A DNA stretch of 64,000 nt from Paenibacillus sp. FSL H7-0331 (GTDB lineage: Bacteria; Bacillota; Bacilli; Paenibacillales; NBRC-103111), in contig NZ_MRTH01000027.1 in assembly GCF_001956045.1 (NCBI RefSeq), positions 41,785 through 105,784 of the forward strand, read 5' to 3'. Both the position numbers and the translations under genes were made by a program. Shown in pieces: positions 27,542-38,000 of the stretch; position 1 is the first letter of the stretch; each line of letters begins with the position of its first letter. The notes under the pieces were generated by a model that was not told where the DNA came from, did no database searches, and worked only from the letters and a program-made list of their open reading frames with translations.

Positions 27542-29593
27542 ATGGACAGACGACGGATCGTGGAACGACATCAACCGGAACTGAATAAATGGGACCCGTG
27601 GTCCCCTTTCTCTGTTGGTAACGGGGAGTTTGCTTTTAGCGCCGACATTACCGGCCTGCAGACGTTCCCGGAACAGTATGAGGTACCGCTCGGCACACAA
27701 TCGAATTGGGGCTGGCATTACACGGGCGGGCACGGACGGTTCACTGCTAGTGATGCCGCCTATCAGATGTTGGATACGAATGGCCGCCCGGTTGGGTATC
27801 CAATGAAACCGGGGGACAAGGTCGAGGCTTATCACTGGCTTCGGCAGAACCCTCATCGCCTGCAGCTTGGCCGCATTTCCTTTCGGATATTGCTGGAATC
27901 AGGGGCAGAGGCACAAGCGGGCGATGTAACGAATATCCGCCAGCAAATGAATTTATGGACCGGAATTCTTAACAGCGAATTCTGCGTTCAGGATGTGCCG
28001 ATCCGCGTGATGACAGCATCCCATCCGGTATCTGACGTCATAGGTGTACGTGTGGAATCGCCGTTGATCAGGCAGGGGCGGCTGCTGGTGTTCATCCAAT
28101 TCCCTGCGCCCGATATGACCCATACCGAATGGTCCAAGGCCGTGTTTCCGGATTGGGGCCATGACGATAGGCATCGGACGGTGCTACGCGAGGCGGGTGA
28201 TCAGCGGGCTTTGCTGGAGAGGAGCATGGACGAGGATAGCTATGAAGTAGGCTGGGAATGGAGCGCAGGCCGCATAGAGAGAACCGGTGTACATGAATTC
28301 ACGCTGCTGCCTGACACACAGAGCGAGGTCCTTGAATTTTCCGTCGGCTTTGCCCCTCGGACACCGCAGACGAAACCTGTTGACAATATCGTGGCTGCAA
28401 GCAGGAGCCATTGGGAGAGGTTCTGGATGAGCGGCGCGGCGATCGATTTCGCCGGAAGCGCCGATCCCAGAGCGTATGAGCTGGAGCGCCGTGTGGTGCT
28501 GTCGCAATATCTGTGCGCTGTACATAGTGGCGGTTCACTGCCACCGCAGGAGACGGGGCTCATGTATAACAGCTGGTTCGGTAAGTCTCATCTGGAGATG
28601 CATTGGTGGCATGCTGCACATTTTCCACTATGGGGCCGAGAGAGCTACCTGTTGAAAAGCATGAATTGGTATTGTGAGATTTTGCCGATCGCCCGTGATC
28701 TGGCACAATCCCAAGGCTATGAAGGAGCGCGCTGGCCCAAGATGGTCGGTTTTGACGGTCAGCCTTGTCCGTCACCAGTCGCTCCCGGCCTGATCTGGCA
28801 GCAGCCGCATCCGATGGCGCTTGCTGAGCTGTGCTATCAAGCCGATCCGACGCGCGTGACACTGGAGCGGTTCCGCGACCTGGTGTTCGAAGCAGCTAAT
28901 TTCATGGTGTCGTACGCGCATCCGGATAAAGAGAAGTGCGTCTATAATCTGGGGCCGCCGCTGATCCCGGCGCAGGAATGCCATTCTATGCAGGACAGTA
29001 TAAATCCGCCGTATGAGCTGGAATATTGGAAGTACGGCCTGGAAATCGCTGTACGCTGGGCAGAGCGTCTGCAGGTAGCGGCCAATCCGCTATGGGCTAA
29101 AGTTGCCCAAGCGATGGCCGAGCCCCCGCAGGCGGACGGTGTTTATCTTGCCCATGAACGGTGTGAGGACACCTTCACAGCCAAAAATCACGACCATCCG
29201 TCTATGCTGGGCGCGCTCGGTATCCTGCCGGGTACGCTGATCGACCGTAAGGTCATGCTGAACACCCTGCTGAAGGTCAAGGACGTATGGAATTGGGATT
29301 CAGCTTGGGGTTGGGACTTCCCGATGTGCGCGATGACGGCTGCAAGGCTTGGGGAACCTGATCTTGCGGTGGATTTCCTGCTGTTGGATGCTACGAAGAA
29401 CACTTATTTGACCAATGGTCATAATTATCAACGTCCAGGCTTATCGGCTTACTTGCCGGGCAACGGCGGGCTGCTGACTGCCGTTGCGATGATGGCTTGC
29501 GGCTGGAACGGCAGTCAGCAAGGATATAACCCTGGTTTTCCCCAGAATGGGAGATGGTCGGTGAAGTGGGAAGGCCTGAAGCCGTGGTTGTAG
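27542..29593 (+). CDS. Predicted (alpha/alpha)6-barrel glycosidase-like protein of unassigned family
   Basis: 683 residues. ATG 27542 follows AAGGAGG (27531-27537) closely; an ATG at 27500 is in frame but lies before a different purine run. There is no signal peptide, so it is cytosolic. The N-terminal beta part (PWSPFSVGNGEFAFSADITG) resembles the SVGNGEFA entry of GH65/GH95-type enzymes, and the C-terminal part has the six-hairpin look: MHWWHAAHFPLWGR, GLIWQQPHPMALAELCY, NWDSAWGWDFPMCAMTAARLG and YLPGNGGLLTAVAMM. Candidate acids include the E in GKSHLEMHWW and the D in WDSAWGWDF. It lies between the regulator and a PL22-like gene, so it probably acts on imported pectin-related oligosaccharides. 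The exact reaction is unknown. Confidence 0.7.
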   Translation: MDRRRIVERHQPELNKWDPWSPFSVGNGEFAFSADITGLQTFPEQYEVPLGTQSNWGWHYTGGHGRFTASDAAYQMLDTNGRPVGYPMKPGDKVEAYHWLRQNPHRLQLGRISFRILLESGAEAQAGDVTNIRQQMNLWTGILNSEFCVQDVPIRVMTASHPVSDVIGVRVESPLIRQGRLLVFIQFPAPDMTHTEWSKAVFPDWGHDDRHRTVLREAGDQRALLERSMDEDSYEVGWEWSAGRIERTGVHEFTLLPDTQSEVLEFSVGFAPRTPQTKPVDNIVAASRSHWERFWMSGAAIDFAGSADPRAYELERRVVLSQYLCAVHSGGSLPPQETGLMYNSWFGKSHLEMHWWHAAHFPLWGRESYLLKSMNWYCEILPIARDLAQSQGYEGARWPKMVGFDGQPCPSPVAPGLIWQQPHPMALAELCYQADPTRVTLERFRDLVFEAANFMVSYAHPDKEKCVYNLGPPLIPAQECHSMQDSINPPYELEYWKYGLEIAVRWAERLQVAANPLWAKVAQAMAEPPQADGVYLAHERCEDTFTAKNHDHPSMLGALGILPGTLIDRKVMLNTLLKVKDVWNWDSAWGWDFPMCAMTAARLGEPDLAVDFLLLDATKNTYLTNGHNYQRPGLSAYLPGNGGLLTAVAMMACGWNGSQQGYNPGFPQNGRWSVKWEGLKPWL

Positions 29594-29640
29594 AAAATGG
29601 GGAAGTTATGTAAGCAAAATATGCCAGAGGAGGCGAGAGC

Positions 29641-30780
29641 ATGACCAAAGGAACAGTCTGGCCCTCAGAACGGAAGAGGATTATCGATCGGCTGACAGGG
29701 CTTGAGGTTACACAGCTGACGGATTACAAAGCGCATAGCTATCATCTTTATTTTACAGAGAGCGGGTGGTATGACGACGGACAGCGTCTGTTGTTTATCT
29801 CGGACAGGGGCAATAGCACAAATCTGTATAGCATGCACCTGGAAAGCGGCCTAATGACGCAGTTAACTGATTACCCGGACAACGATTATCTGGATGCCTG
29901 CCTGCTGCCGGATGGGAGCGCTGTATTCATCAAAATCGGGAGCCGCCTCATCCGGCTGGATCTGCAGTCGTTGGAGGAGGAGCTATGGTATGAAGCGCCG
30001 GAGGGCTATCATCTTGGGAATTGCAGTGCGACGGCCGATAGCTTGTCCGTCTTAACCTGCGTGCAGGAGGATATGTCGCACCGCATTCAGCTTGATCTGG
30101 GTAACGGTTATGTCGGCCACCGGGAGCTGATGGAGGCTGCTCCCCATAGTAGGATCGTACGTATTGATGCTCGCGGGGGCGCTTCGGAGATTGTATACGA
30201 GAAGAACCGTTTTATCACTCATATCAATGCGTCGCTGACAAAGCCATGGCTCATGACGTTCTGCCACGAAGGTCCGTGGCAGCTGGTCGACCACCGCATA
30301 TGGGTTCTGAACCTACGAACAGGGACTGTATGGAAAATACGGGAGCGGCTGGAGCCTGGTGAGAAGATCGGACATGAATTTTTCTATCCGGATGGGGTGA
30401 CAATCGGCTATCACGGCTTCCGTGCTAACGGTACCAATTTCTTTGGCAGCATCCGTTATGACAATACGGGCATGCAAGAGACGGAATTCGCCTTCGATAC
30501 TTGGCATGGGTACGCGGATGGCTTGGGACAGGTGGTTGTAGATGGCAAAGGTGCAGTCAAGACGCTTAGTATGTGGCGCATGATCGATGGTGTGTATGAT
30601 GGCCCCCGCATGCTGTGTGAGCTGCGCTGCAGCTTTCATTCACAGAAGGTGCATGCCCATCCGCGGTTTGATGCGGACGGAAAGCGACTGCTGTTCACGA
30701 GCGACAAGAACGGCTATGGGAACCTATACTTGGTTGAGATCCCGGACGATTTCACCGCTTTGCCGCTGTTCATGCCTTGA
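29641..30780 (+). CDS. Oligogalacturonate lyase-like protein (PL22 family)
   Basis: 379 residues with a seven-bladed beta-propeller pattern and no signal peptide. Family features: VTQLTDYKAHSYHLYFT, LLFISDRGNSTNLY, FCHEGPWQLVDHRIWVL, and the metal-binding arrangement Q335-x2-H338-x-H340 in HSQKVHAHPRF, which matches the Mn-binding Gln/His/His cluster known from Ogl. Ogl splits short unsaturated galacturonides to 5-keto-4-deoxyuronate inside the cell. Its presence is the best evidence that locus A handles pectin. The stop overlaps a TTG that could start the next gene, but a later ATG is more likely. Confidence 0.85.
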   Translation: MTKGTVWPSERKRIIDRLTGLEVTQLTDYKAHSYHLYFTESGWYDDGQRLLFISDRGNSTNLYSMHLESGLMTQLTDYPDNDYLDACLLPDGSAVFIKIGSRLIRLDLQSLEEELWYEAPEGYHLGNCSATADSLSVLTCVQEDMSHRIQLDLGNGYVGHRELMEAAPHSRIVRIDARGGASEIVYEKNRFITHINASLTKPWLMTFCHEGPWQLVDHRIWVLNLRTGTVWKIRERLEPGEKIGHEFFYPDGVTIGYHGFRANGTNFFGSIRYDNTGMQETEFAFDTWHGYADGLGQVVVDGKGAVKTLSMWRMIDGVYDGPRMLCELRCSFHSQKVHAHPRFDADGKRLLFTSDKNGYGNLYLVEIPDDFTALPLFMP

Positions 30781-30803
30781 ACAGGAGAAGGAGACACGAA
30801 GAG

Positions 30804-33224
30804 ATGCCAGAACAATTGGACGGACTGCACAGAGATAAGCTCGTGATGAATTATCCCGCTTCATGGTGGCGGAATATGTGGCGCGAAGCCCTGCCTTCGG
30901 GCAACGGCATACTGGGCGCGTCCGTATTCGGCGGCATACAGGAGGAGACAGTGCTGCTCAACCATGCTCGGTTGTGGCATTGGGGGCGAAAGGATGAACT
31001 GCCGGATGTGAGCAATACGCTTGCGCGGACCCGGCGGCTGATGGACGAGGGGCGTTATTCCGAGGCCAGCTGGCAGTTGGCTGATGCATTAAAAGGACGC
31101 GGCTACGAGACGCGGCTTGCCTCCCGGTTTCCTTTGGCTGCAATCAAGCTGGTCATGCCCTGTGGCAGCGCCTTTCGCCAATACAGCCGGACGCTGGATA
31201 TGGACAGCGGTGAAATAACAGTCGGTTGGCTGGACGGAGCTCACTGGTATCAGCGGAAGCTGTTTGTCTCGCGTGCCGATGATGCGGTTGTCTACGAGAT
31301 TGAAGGCCGCGATGAAGCAGTTGTAACGGGCGAGATCGGCTTGATTATTCACCCAAGCGACCGCTGGGCCGATACTCCAGAATTCAAGGAACTGGAGCGG
31401 TCGGTAGAAACAGGCGCCGACGAAGCTTATGCCTGGTACGCCGGAACTAACGACGATGGGAATGATTTCGGTGCGGTAATGCGGGTGATTCCAGAAGGAG
31501 GCCGCGTCGAAGCGGCAGAAGGCATGATCCGGTTCGAGGGGGCCAGACGTGTACAAGTGCTAGTGAAGGTGTTTGTCCTCGGCGAACGGTCACGGGATTG
31601 GGCTCGGCTGAAGCTTGAACTGGCCGAACTTGCTGCCTGTACCTCCTACGAACGGCTGCTGGAGCGGCATACCGCGTTACATCGGCCGCTTTACCGTTCC
31701 GCTTCTCTGATTTTGGATGACGAGCAGGAGGATCTGCGTTCCAATGAACGGTTGCTGCTGGATGCATATGAGGGAGAGGCGCCTTTGTCACTGGTACGCA
31801 AGATGTGGGCGTATGGCCGATATTTGTTCCTGAGCGGCACCGCCGCTGCGGAGGAGGCTGAGCCCTTCGGCCTGTACGGACTATGGGGAGGGGATTACAG
31901 GCTGGTATGGAGCCATAACATGGCGAATGAGAACATCCAGATGATGTACTGGCATGCGCACGTTGGCGGTTTGGGCGAATTGGTTCCATCCTTGTTCCGC
32001 TATTACGAGGGACTGATGGATGACTTTCGTGATAACGCGCGCAAGCTGTACGGCTGCCGGGGCATCTATATTCCGGCTGGCTCCACGCCGGGTATCGGCG
32101 TGCCCAATCAGATTGTGCCGGTGATCTTGAACTGGATAGGAGCGGCCGGTTGGCTGGCGCGTCATTATGACGAGCACTTTCGATTTACCGGGGACCTGCG
32201 GTTTCTGCAGGAAATGACGATCCCGTTCATGCGAGAGGCTCTGCAGTTTTATGAGGATTTCCTCGTGACGGACGAGGACGGATTGTACAAAATGTACCCT
32301 TCCGTATCGCCCGAGAATACACCGCTGAACTTCATGCCAACGGACGGCAAGCCTTTGGCGCACCCGATGCCTACAGCGATTAATGCAACGATGGATGTGG
32401 CCATCCTGAGGGAGCTGCTGCAGCATCTGATCGAAGCGAACCGGGCGATCGGCGGCGATCCTGAGGATGCGCAGAAATGGAGCCGAATGCTGGAGCGTCT
32501 GCCAACGTATCGGGTGAATAAGGACGGTGCGGTCTGCGAATGGATTCATCCGGCCTTTGAGGACCGCTACGCCCACCGACATCTGTCGCATCTGTATCCG
32601 GTTTTTCCCGGGCACGAAGTGACGCGAGAGAGCAATTGGGGCTTGTTCGGCGCATTCGAATCGGCGGTGCGAAGGCGCGAGATTGGGGCACAAAGCGGCT
32701 GGTCTCTAGCTCATATGGCTTCAATCTATGCCCGGCTGGACGACGGTGATAGCTCCCTGGATTGTCTTAACATTTTGTCAAGATCGAGTCTGCTGCCCAA
32801 TTTGTTCACGCTGCACAACGACTGGCGGGGGATGGGCGTTTCGATGAATATGCCAACGGCCCCGGTTCAGCTCGATGCCAATATGGGTTGGGTGAACGCT
32901 GTCCAAGAGATGCTGCTTCAAGTGTCGCCGAGTCTCGTCAAGCTGTTGCCTGCGCTGCCTGGACGATGGAAGCGAGGCCGACTGGCCGACTGGAGATTCC
33001 ACACGGGTAAGGTCTCCTTAGAGTGGGATAGGGAAGCGGGCAAGTTTCAAGCTGAACTGATTGCGGACAGAGATACGGACACGGTTGTCAAGCTGCCTGA
33101 TTGGGTGCGCTCATGCACGATATGCGGAGAGGAGATGCAGCCCTCGCCGCTCGGTCCTTCGTACTATACGTTGCGGCTGAAGAGCGGATCGCCTTCAGTC
33201 ATTATTGAGGCTGTACCCCTATAA
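30804..33224 (+). CDS. Glycoside hydrolase family 95-like enzyme
   Basis: 806 residues from ATG 30804, with GGAG about 10 bases upstream; a TTG at 30777 is also in frame. The N-terminal beta domain has the GH95 signature ALPSGNGILGASVFGGIQEE followed by LNHARLWHWG. The central (alpha/alpha)6 domain carries HNMANENIQMMYWHA and HRHLSHLYPVFPGHEV, which is nearly diagnostic for GH95. The C-terminus is a beta-sandwich. Known GH95 members are inverting alpha-L-fucosidases or alpha-L-galactosidases acting on plant xyloglucan or rhamnogalacturonan side chains. It lacks a signal peptide and so works on imported oligosaccharides. It is the last gene of locus A. Confidence 0.87.
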   Translation: MPEQLDGLHRDKLVMNYPASWWRNMWREALPSGNGILGASVFGGIQEETVLLNHARLWHWGRKDELPDVSNTLARTRRLMDEGRYSEASWQLADALKGRGYETRLASRFPLAAIKLVMPCGSAFRQYSRTLDMDSGEITVGWLDGAHWYQRKLFVSRADDAVVYEIEGRDEAVVTGEIGLIIHPSDRWADTPEFKELERSVETGADEAYAWYAGTNDDGNDFGAVMRVIPEGGRVEAAEGMIRFEGARRVQVLVKVFVLGERSRDWARLKLELAELAACTSYERLLERHTALHRPLYRSASLILDDEQEDLRSNERLLLDAYEGEAPLSLVRKMWAYGRYLFLSGTAAAEEAEPFGLYGLWGGDYRLVWSHNMANENIQMMYWHAHVGGLGELVPSLFRYYEGLMDDFRDNARKLYGCRGIYIPAGSTPGIGVPNQIVPVILNWIGAAGWLARHYDEHFRFTGDLRFLQEMTIPFMREALQFYEDFLVTDEDGLYKMYPSVSPENTPLNFMPTDGKPLAHPMPTAINATMDVAILRELLQHLIEANRAIGGDPEDAQKWSRMLERLPTYRVNKDGAVCEWIHPAFEDRYAHRHLSHLYPVFPGHEVTRESNWGLFGAFESAVRRREIGAQSGWSLAHMASIYARLDDGDSSLDCLNILSRSSLLPNLFTLHNDWRGMGVSMNMPTAPVQLDANMGWVNAVQEMLLQVSPSLVKLLPALPGRWKRGRLADWRFHTGKVSLEWDREAGKFQAELIADRDTDTVVKLPDWVRSCTICGEEMQPSPLGPSYYTLRLKSGSPSVIIEAVPL

Positions 33225-33898
33225 GAGTTGAAAATATTCGCAGTTATAAAGAGCTCGCATCGATCTTCTACGTCATTTTATGATTTCGTTCAACGGTCTT
33301 TTCGGGCACGCGAATGCTTGCTGCTTCAACGATTTTGGAGTTATCGGACTGACATAAAGACGGCGTGAGTTTATAAAAGTGCCGTGAATGAGCAGTGCCA
33401 ACTTCTTTCAACGATTGCTACCATACTCTTGTAAAATGGTCATAGAAGAGCCTTCTTTGAAGTTTTGATGTGTTTCGGCACCATCAACACTATCAAAGTA
33501 AGAGCTCTTTTTCCATATAGAGACGAGAGAAGGGGAAGATGGTGACAACGATAAGTAAAGAATCGATGTGATAAAAGTCTAATGTGCTATATTGGATTTA
33601 TTGGATAACCCAATATAGGTGCTTTATGGCAATAAACAAAGATGAAATGCTGATTTAACTTCTATAAAATTAGAGGACAACGCTATGGTACATGTGTAAA
33701 GTATTCTGTTAAGGATCGAATGTATTGGACACGTCTAGGTAAGTTGTGAAATATGACCTATTCGTTGCTAATGTTCCACGAAGTAAACTTCAAGAGATCA
33801 TCAATTTTAGAAGATACTAAAAAGATTAAGCGAGAAGGGGTGAATTATGTTAGATTAGTAATATATAACAACAACACATTTGACTGGAAGGTTTTGCT
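33225..33898. other. Long gap with gene remnants at the left boundary of the AT-rich island
   Basis: No intact gene is supported in these 674 bases. On the minus strand, one open stretch (about 33268-33418) reads LKEVGTAHSRHFYKLTPSL and on to EAASIRVPEKTVERNHKMT before a stop. In a neighbouring frame about 33415-33510 reads DGAETHQNFKEGSSMTILQE. Both look like decayed coding sequence of a mobile-element type, but I cannot name the family. Composition changes here from the GC-richer sugar genes to the AT-rich methyltransferase operon. Confidence 0.45.
33588..33618. repeat. 9-bp inverted repeat just upstream of the methyltransferase operon
   Basis: CTATATTGG (33588-33596) and CCAATATAG (33610-33618) can form a 9-bp stem with a 13-base loop. 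There is no T run after it, so a terminator is unlikely; an operator or insertion-junction remnant is possible. Confidence 0.6.
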
Positions 33899-35014
33899 GT
33901 GAAATATACATGTATCGAAACATTTTGTGGTGCTGGTGGATTAGGGATAGGGTTAAAAGAGGCAGGTTTTAACCTGAGGTGGGCTTTCGATAATGATGCT
34001 CAAGCAATAAATACTTATAAAGAAAATGTCTCAAAAAGGGTTGCAGTGGAGGATGCCACAAAGTTAAAAGCTGAGACACTGTTGAAAAGGGCAGGTGTAA
34101 AAAAAGGAGAATTAGTATTATTATCGGGAGGGCCACCTTGCCAAGGCTTCTCCAGGCAAACTAAGGGTGGAGAAAACGGGGATAGCAGAAATAGGCTAAT
34201 TATTAAATATATACGCCTTGTTCAAGGGGTAGAACCGATGTTTTTCTTGATGGAGAATGTTGATACGTTCAAGAAAAAAAGAGGAAAGGCATATCTTGAG
34301 TTACTCAAATCAGGGTTGGAAGGTAATTATGAAATAAAAATTGAAGAGATTAACTGTGCTGATTTTGGTGTTCCTCAATTGCGTAAAAGAACGATTGTGG
34401 TTGGAGTTCGTAAGGATTTGAACATCAGTTTCGAATTTCCGAAAGCAACTCACAAAATACGGGTTACAGTTGGTCAAGCACTTAAGGGAGTTCCAGAGCC
34501 ACGTGAGGATGGATCGGAGTATCCAGATCCCAATTATCCGAATCACACAGTGCCAAAAATAACAAAAGTAAATATTGAACGAATCAGTTATGTCCCTCAG
34601 GGTAGTGGGCGAAAATGTTTGCCCAGAAGATTGCAGTTACCTTGCCACAAAAAGAAGACGGGGTGGCCTGATGTCTACGGAAGAATGTCTGCGGACAAGC
34701 CTGCACCTACAATAACAGGTGGCTTTGATAATTTCACTCGTGGTCGATTTGCACATCCTTACCGAAATAGACCGATTACTGCAAGGGAAGCAGCTATATT
34801 ACAAGGGTTCAAGGTGAATTATAAGTTTTTTGGTAATAAGGGACAGGTCAGACAACAAATCGGTAATGCAGTTCCTCCTATGCTTGGTAAATCACTTGGC
34901 TTGGCAATAATTTCGGCAATCAAAAATAAACAAAAGCAGGAAATGATGAAACAAATAGCATTACAGGAAATGATGAATCAGATAAGTTTTAAAGAAATTG
35001 CTTCGGGAGGCTAA
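33899..35014 (+). CDS. DNA (cytosine-5)-methyltransferase
   Basis: 371 residues from GTG 33899 (GGAAGG about 8 bases upstream). Motifs in order: I TFCGAGGLGIGL, IV GGPPCQGFSRQ with catalytic C81, VI MENVDTF, VIII CADFGVPQLRKRTIVVGV, then a target-recognition region of modest size, IX ITAREAAILQGF and X QIGNAVPPMLGKSLG. It transfers a methyl group from S-adenosylmethionine to C5 of cytosine in a specific site that cannot be predicted. It heads an AT-rich operon: a dual-ATPase protein begins 4 bases after its stop and a receiver-like protein follows. A typical restriction endonuclease gene is not seen next to it. Confidence 0.95.
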   Translation: MKYTCIETFCGAGGLGIGLKEAGFNLRWAFDNDAQAINTYKENVSKRVAVEDATKLKAETLLKRAGVKKGELVLLSGGPPCQGFSRQTKGGENGDSRNRLIIKYIRLVQGVEPMFFLMENVDTFKKKRGKAYLELLKSGLEGNYEIKIEEINCADFGVPQLRKRTIVVGVRKDLNISFEFPKATHKIRVTVGQALKGVPEPREDGSEYPDPNYPNHTVPKITKVNIERISYVPQGSGRKCLPRRLQLPCHKKKTGWPDVYGRMSADKPAPTITGGFDNFTRGRFAHPYRNRPITAREAAILQGFKVNYKFFGNKGQVRQQIGNAVPPMLGKSLGLAIISAIKNKQKQEMMKQIALQEMMNQISFKEIASGG

Positions 35015-35018
35015 ATGG

Positions 35019-38000
35019 ATGGCAAGGTTTCGAACTAAAGCCAGAGCTGTGGATCTGTTGGGAAAACAACAAATTCGTGATGAAATAACCGCGATCTCGG
35101 AATTATTGCGGAACGCTTATGACGCAGATGCTTCAGAAGGACTAATAGATGTCGACACAAGAAAAGGCCGAATTGTTGTATGGGATGATGGGGATGGTAT
35201 GGATGAAAAAGACCTCACCGATAATTGGCTCACAATAGGAACATATTCAAAGAAAGTCAAGGAAATTAAAGATATTAGGCCTACCGGAAAAAAACGGATA
35301 AAAATTGGTGAAAAAGGGATCGGAAGATTGGCAATCTCCTTATTAGGAGATCAGTTATTGATTGTTTCAAAGAAGAAGGGGCAGGGCACATGGTCTCTGC
35401 TCTATTTGCATTGGGATTTATTCAGAAACGAAAAGTTATACATGGAAGACATTGAACTTCCGACTAGGACTTTTTCTTCATACGAGGAAGTTTCTGGTTT
35501 TTTGAAAAATAATCTTGACGAAATTAAGAAGGAATTACTGAAAAATCTTTCCGATGTTGAAAAGTGGGAGTCTGAGGAAAGGGAGGAAATCGAGAAAGAA
35601 ATACTTAATTTCCATGTCAATGATGATGCTATTAAGAGACTTAGAGTGAATGAAAGAAGAGGAAAAGGAACGTTATTTTACATAAATGATATCGAAAGCG
35701 ACTGGGATTGGCAAAATTATATAACGACGCAAGTTGAGGATGAAAGTAGAAAAGAACGGAGGCTACGTCTTGAGAACGTATTGGTCTCATTTACGAACCT
35801 AATCGAGCTCTTTGATAGCAAGGAACTGGAAGATGAAACCAATAAATTTGCACCAATACTTCAGATTAATGGTGAGGATATAGCTAATAAGTCGTGGTTT
35901 AATCCCGATGACATTGAACTGTATGATTATGCTTTGAAGGGAACAATCGATAAAGGCCACTTTACTGGCCAAGCTTTTATTAAAAATTTGAAGGATACAC
36001 AAGTTTACGATATTAAAAACGAACGCTTAACAAAAGGTATACATACTAGCAGTAATGTGGATATTGGTCCTGTAAATATAAAGTGGTTTTTTGTGGAGGG
36101 AAATTCGGGGAATACTTCACTTACTTTGGATAAACATAAAATGATGATAAACAAGCTGGATGATTCTGGAGGGCTCTATGTCTTTCGAGATGGTTTAAGA
36201 ATCTTGCCATATGGAGAACCAGGAAACGATTTCCTAAAGATGGAAGAACGTCGATCAAAAGGTATAACTTACTACTTGTTTAGCCATCGAAGGATGTATG
36301 GTTATATGGAAATCAGTAAATTAAACAATCCATCCTTAGTCGATAAATCTAGCCGTGAGGGTTTTGTTGAAAATAGTGCCTTTAAGTTTTTTTGTGCTGT
36401 TGCGATAAACTTGCTTAAATGGTGGGCTATAGATTTTTTAGAAACAAATTCAAAGGATAAGGGTAAAAGAGGGATACGCATTGATAGACTGGCTAATGAA
36501 CGCGAAAAAGAAAGTCAGGCTCAAGAGCAACAAAGTAATGAGAAAAAGCAAGAAAACGAATACTTTAAGAATCTCCATAATCAAATTTCAATCTTTGATA
36601 ATGATTTGAACACATTAATGAGTAATCTTAAAGTAGAGATTTCGAGGAAAATAACTTTGATAAAAGAAAAGCTGCTATCCAGATACAATGATAGTAATGA
36701 TCAGGATGAACTTTACAAGAATAAACTGGAGTTATTTCAGTTAACAGATCGTTTGGATGTTTTAAAAGTAAACTGTAATTTAAGATATTTCCATCCAGTT
36801 GAGTTGATGGACCAAATCGATTCATTACATTATCGGTTATTTGAGACAAAAAAAGATTTAAGGACTAATATTGAAGGAGAAATCGAGTCGATTGAAAGCA
36901 ATTTTAAATTTGATGAAACAAGAATGGATGCATCTTTGATTTTGCAAGAACGCTTGGAGTATGCCATTCAATGGATTAAGCTGCAGGTACCACGACTAAT
37001 TGATAATACCATTAATTCACATTATGACGAAATTAAAGAGCAGGTAGAGAAAGTGAGCAAGGAGACTCTGAATTACAGCCTAAAAACAATAAAGAATCAG
37101 GTCAATAACAATATGGCAATTGTTCTCGGCAAAACAGAGTTTTCAGTAAAAGAAATGGAGGAAGCACTTGATTCTGTAAATTCTATTGATTTTATCATGG
37201 ATGCACAAGAGGTTGAATCAAGAGTTAATCAACTATTGAACGAGTTTGAGGTATTAAAAGAAGAGATTCAACAGTCAATTATATTTGCTAGCGATAAAAA
37301 TGAGAAATTTAATAATATTAAAGAGTTAATATCTTTAATGACAGAAACGAAGACAAAATTTGTTAATGGTGAAATAATGGTCTCGGATGATGCTTACATC
37401 GGACTGTTGAAACAAGAAGTACATATGTATCGAGATTTATCGGCAGTTGGTCTCGCGGCAGAGTTAACAAGCCATGAATTCAACGCTTTATACAAGACAA
37501 TACAAGATAATTTGGGATTGCTTCGAAAATCTCTTGCCAATAGTGCTATACTGCCTGTTGTCGATAAAGCTGGAGCTGCATTTCGTTCACTTGAAAGAAT
37601 GCATCAGAGAATGAACCCTTTGTATCGTCAAGTCAGGGCACGAAAAGAAAACCTGCAATTAGGAAAATTTATTGAGAATGTACTGGAGTATTTTGATTCT
37701 GATGTTCAGAAATTTGGTATTGAAACATTTTGTAACATCGATGGAAACTTGACGATACGGGAAACCGATTCTGTACTTTTTACTCCTCTTGTAAACCTTG
37801 TTTCAAATGCAATATATTGGTTGCTTGACAGTGAAAAAAAACAGCTTCATTTTTATGCTTCATCTGATGGAAAATGTTTATTCATTCATGACTCAGGGCC
37901 TGGGATAGAAAATAAGGATAGATTGCGCATATTCGACCCATATTTCACCAAAAAAGTGGAAGGAAGGGGATTAGGTCTATATTTATCAAAAGATGTATTA

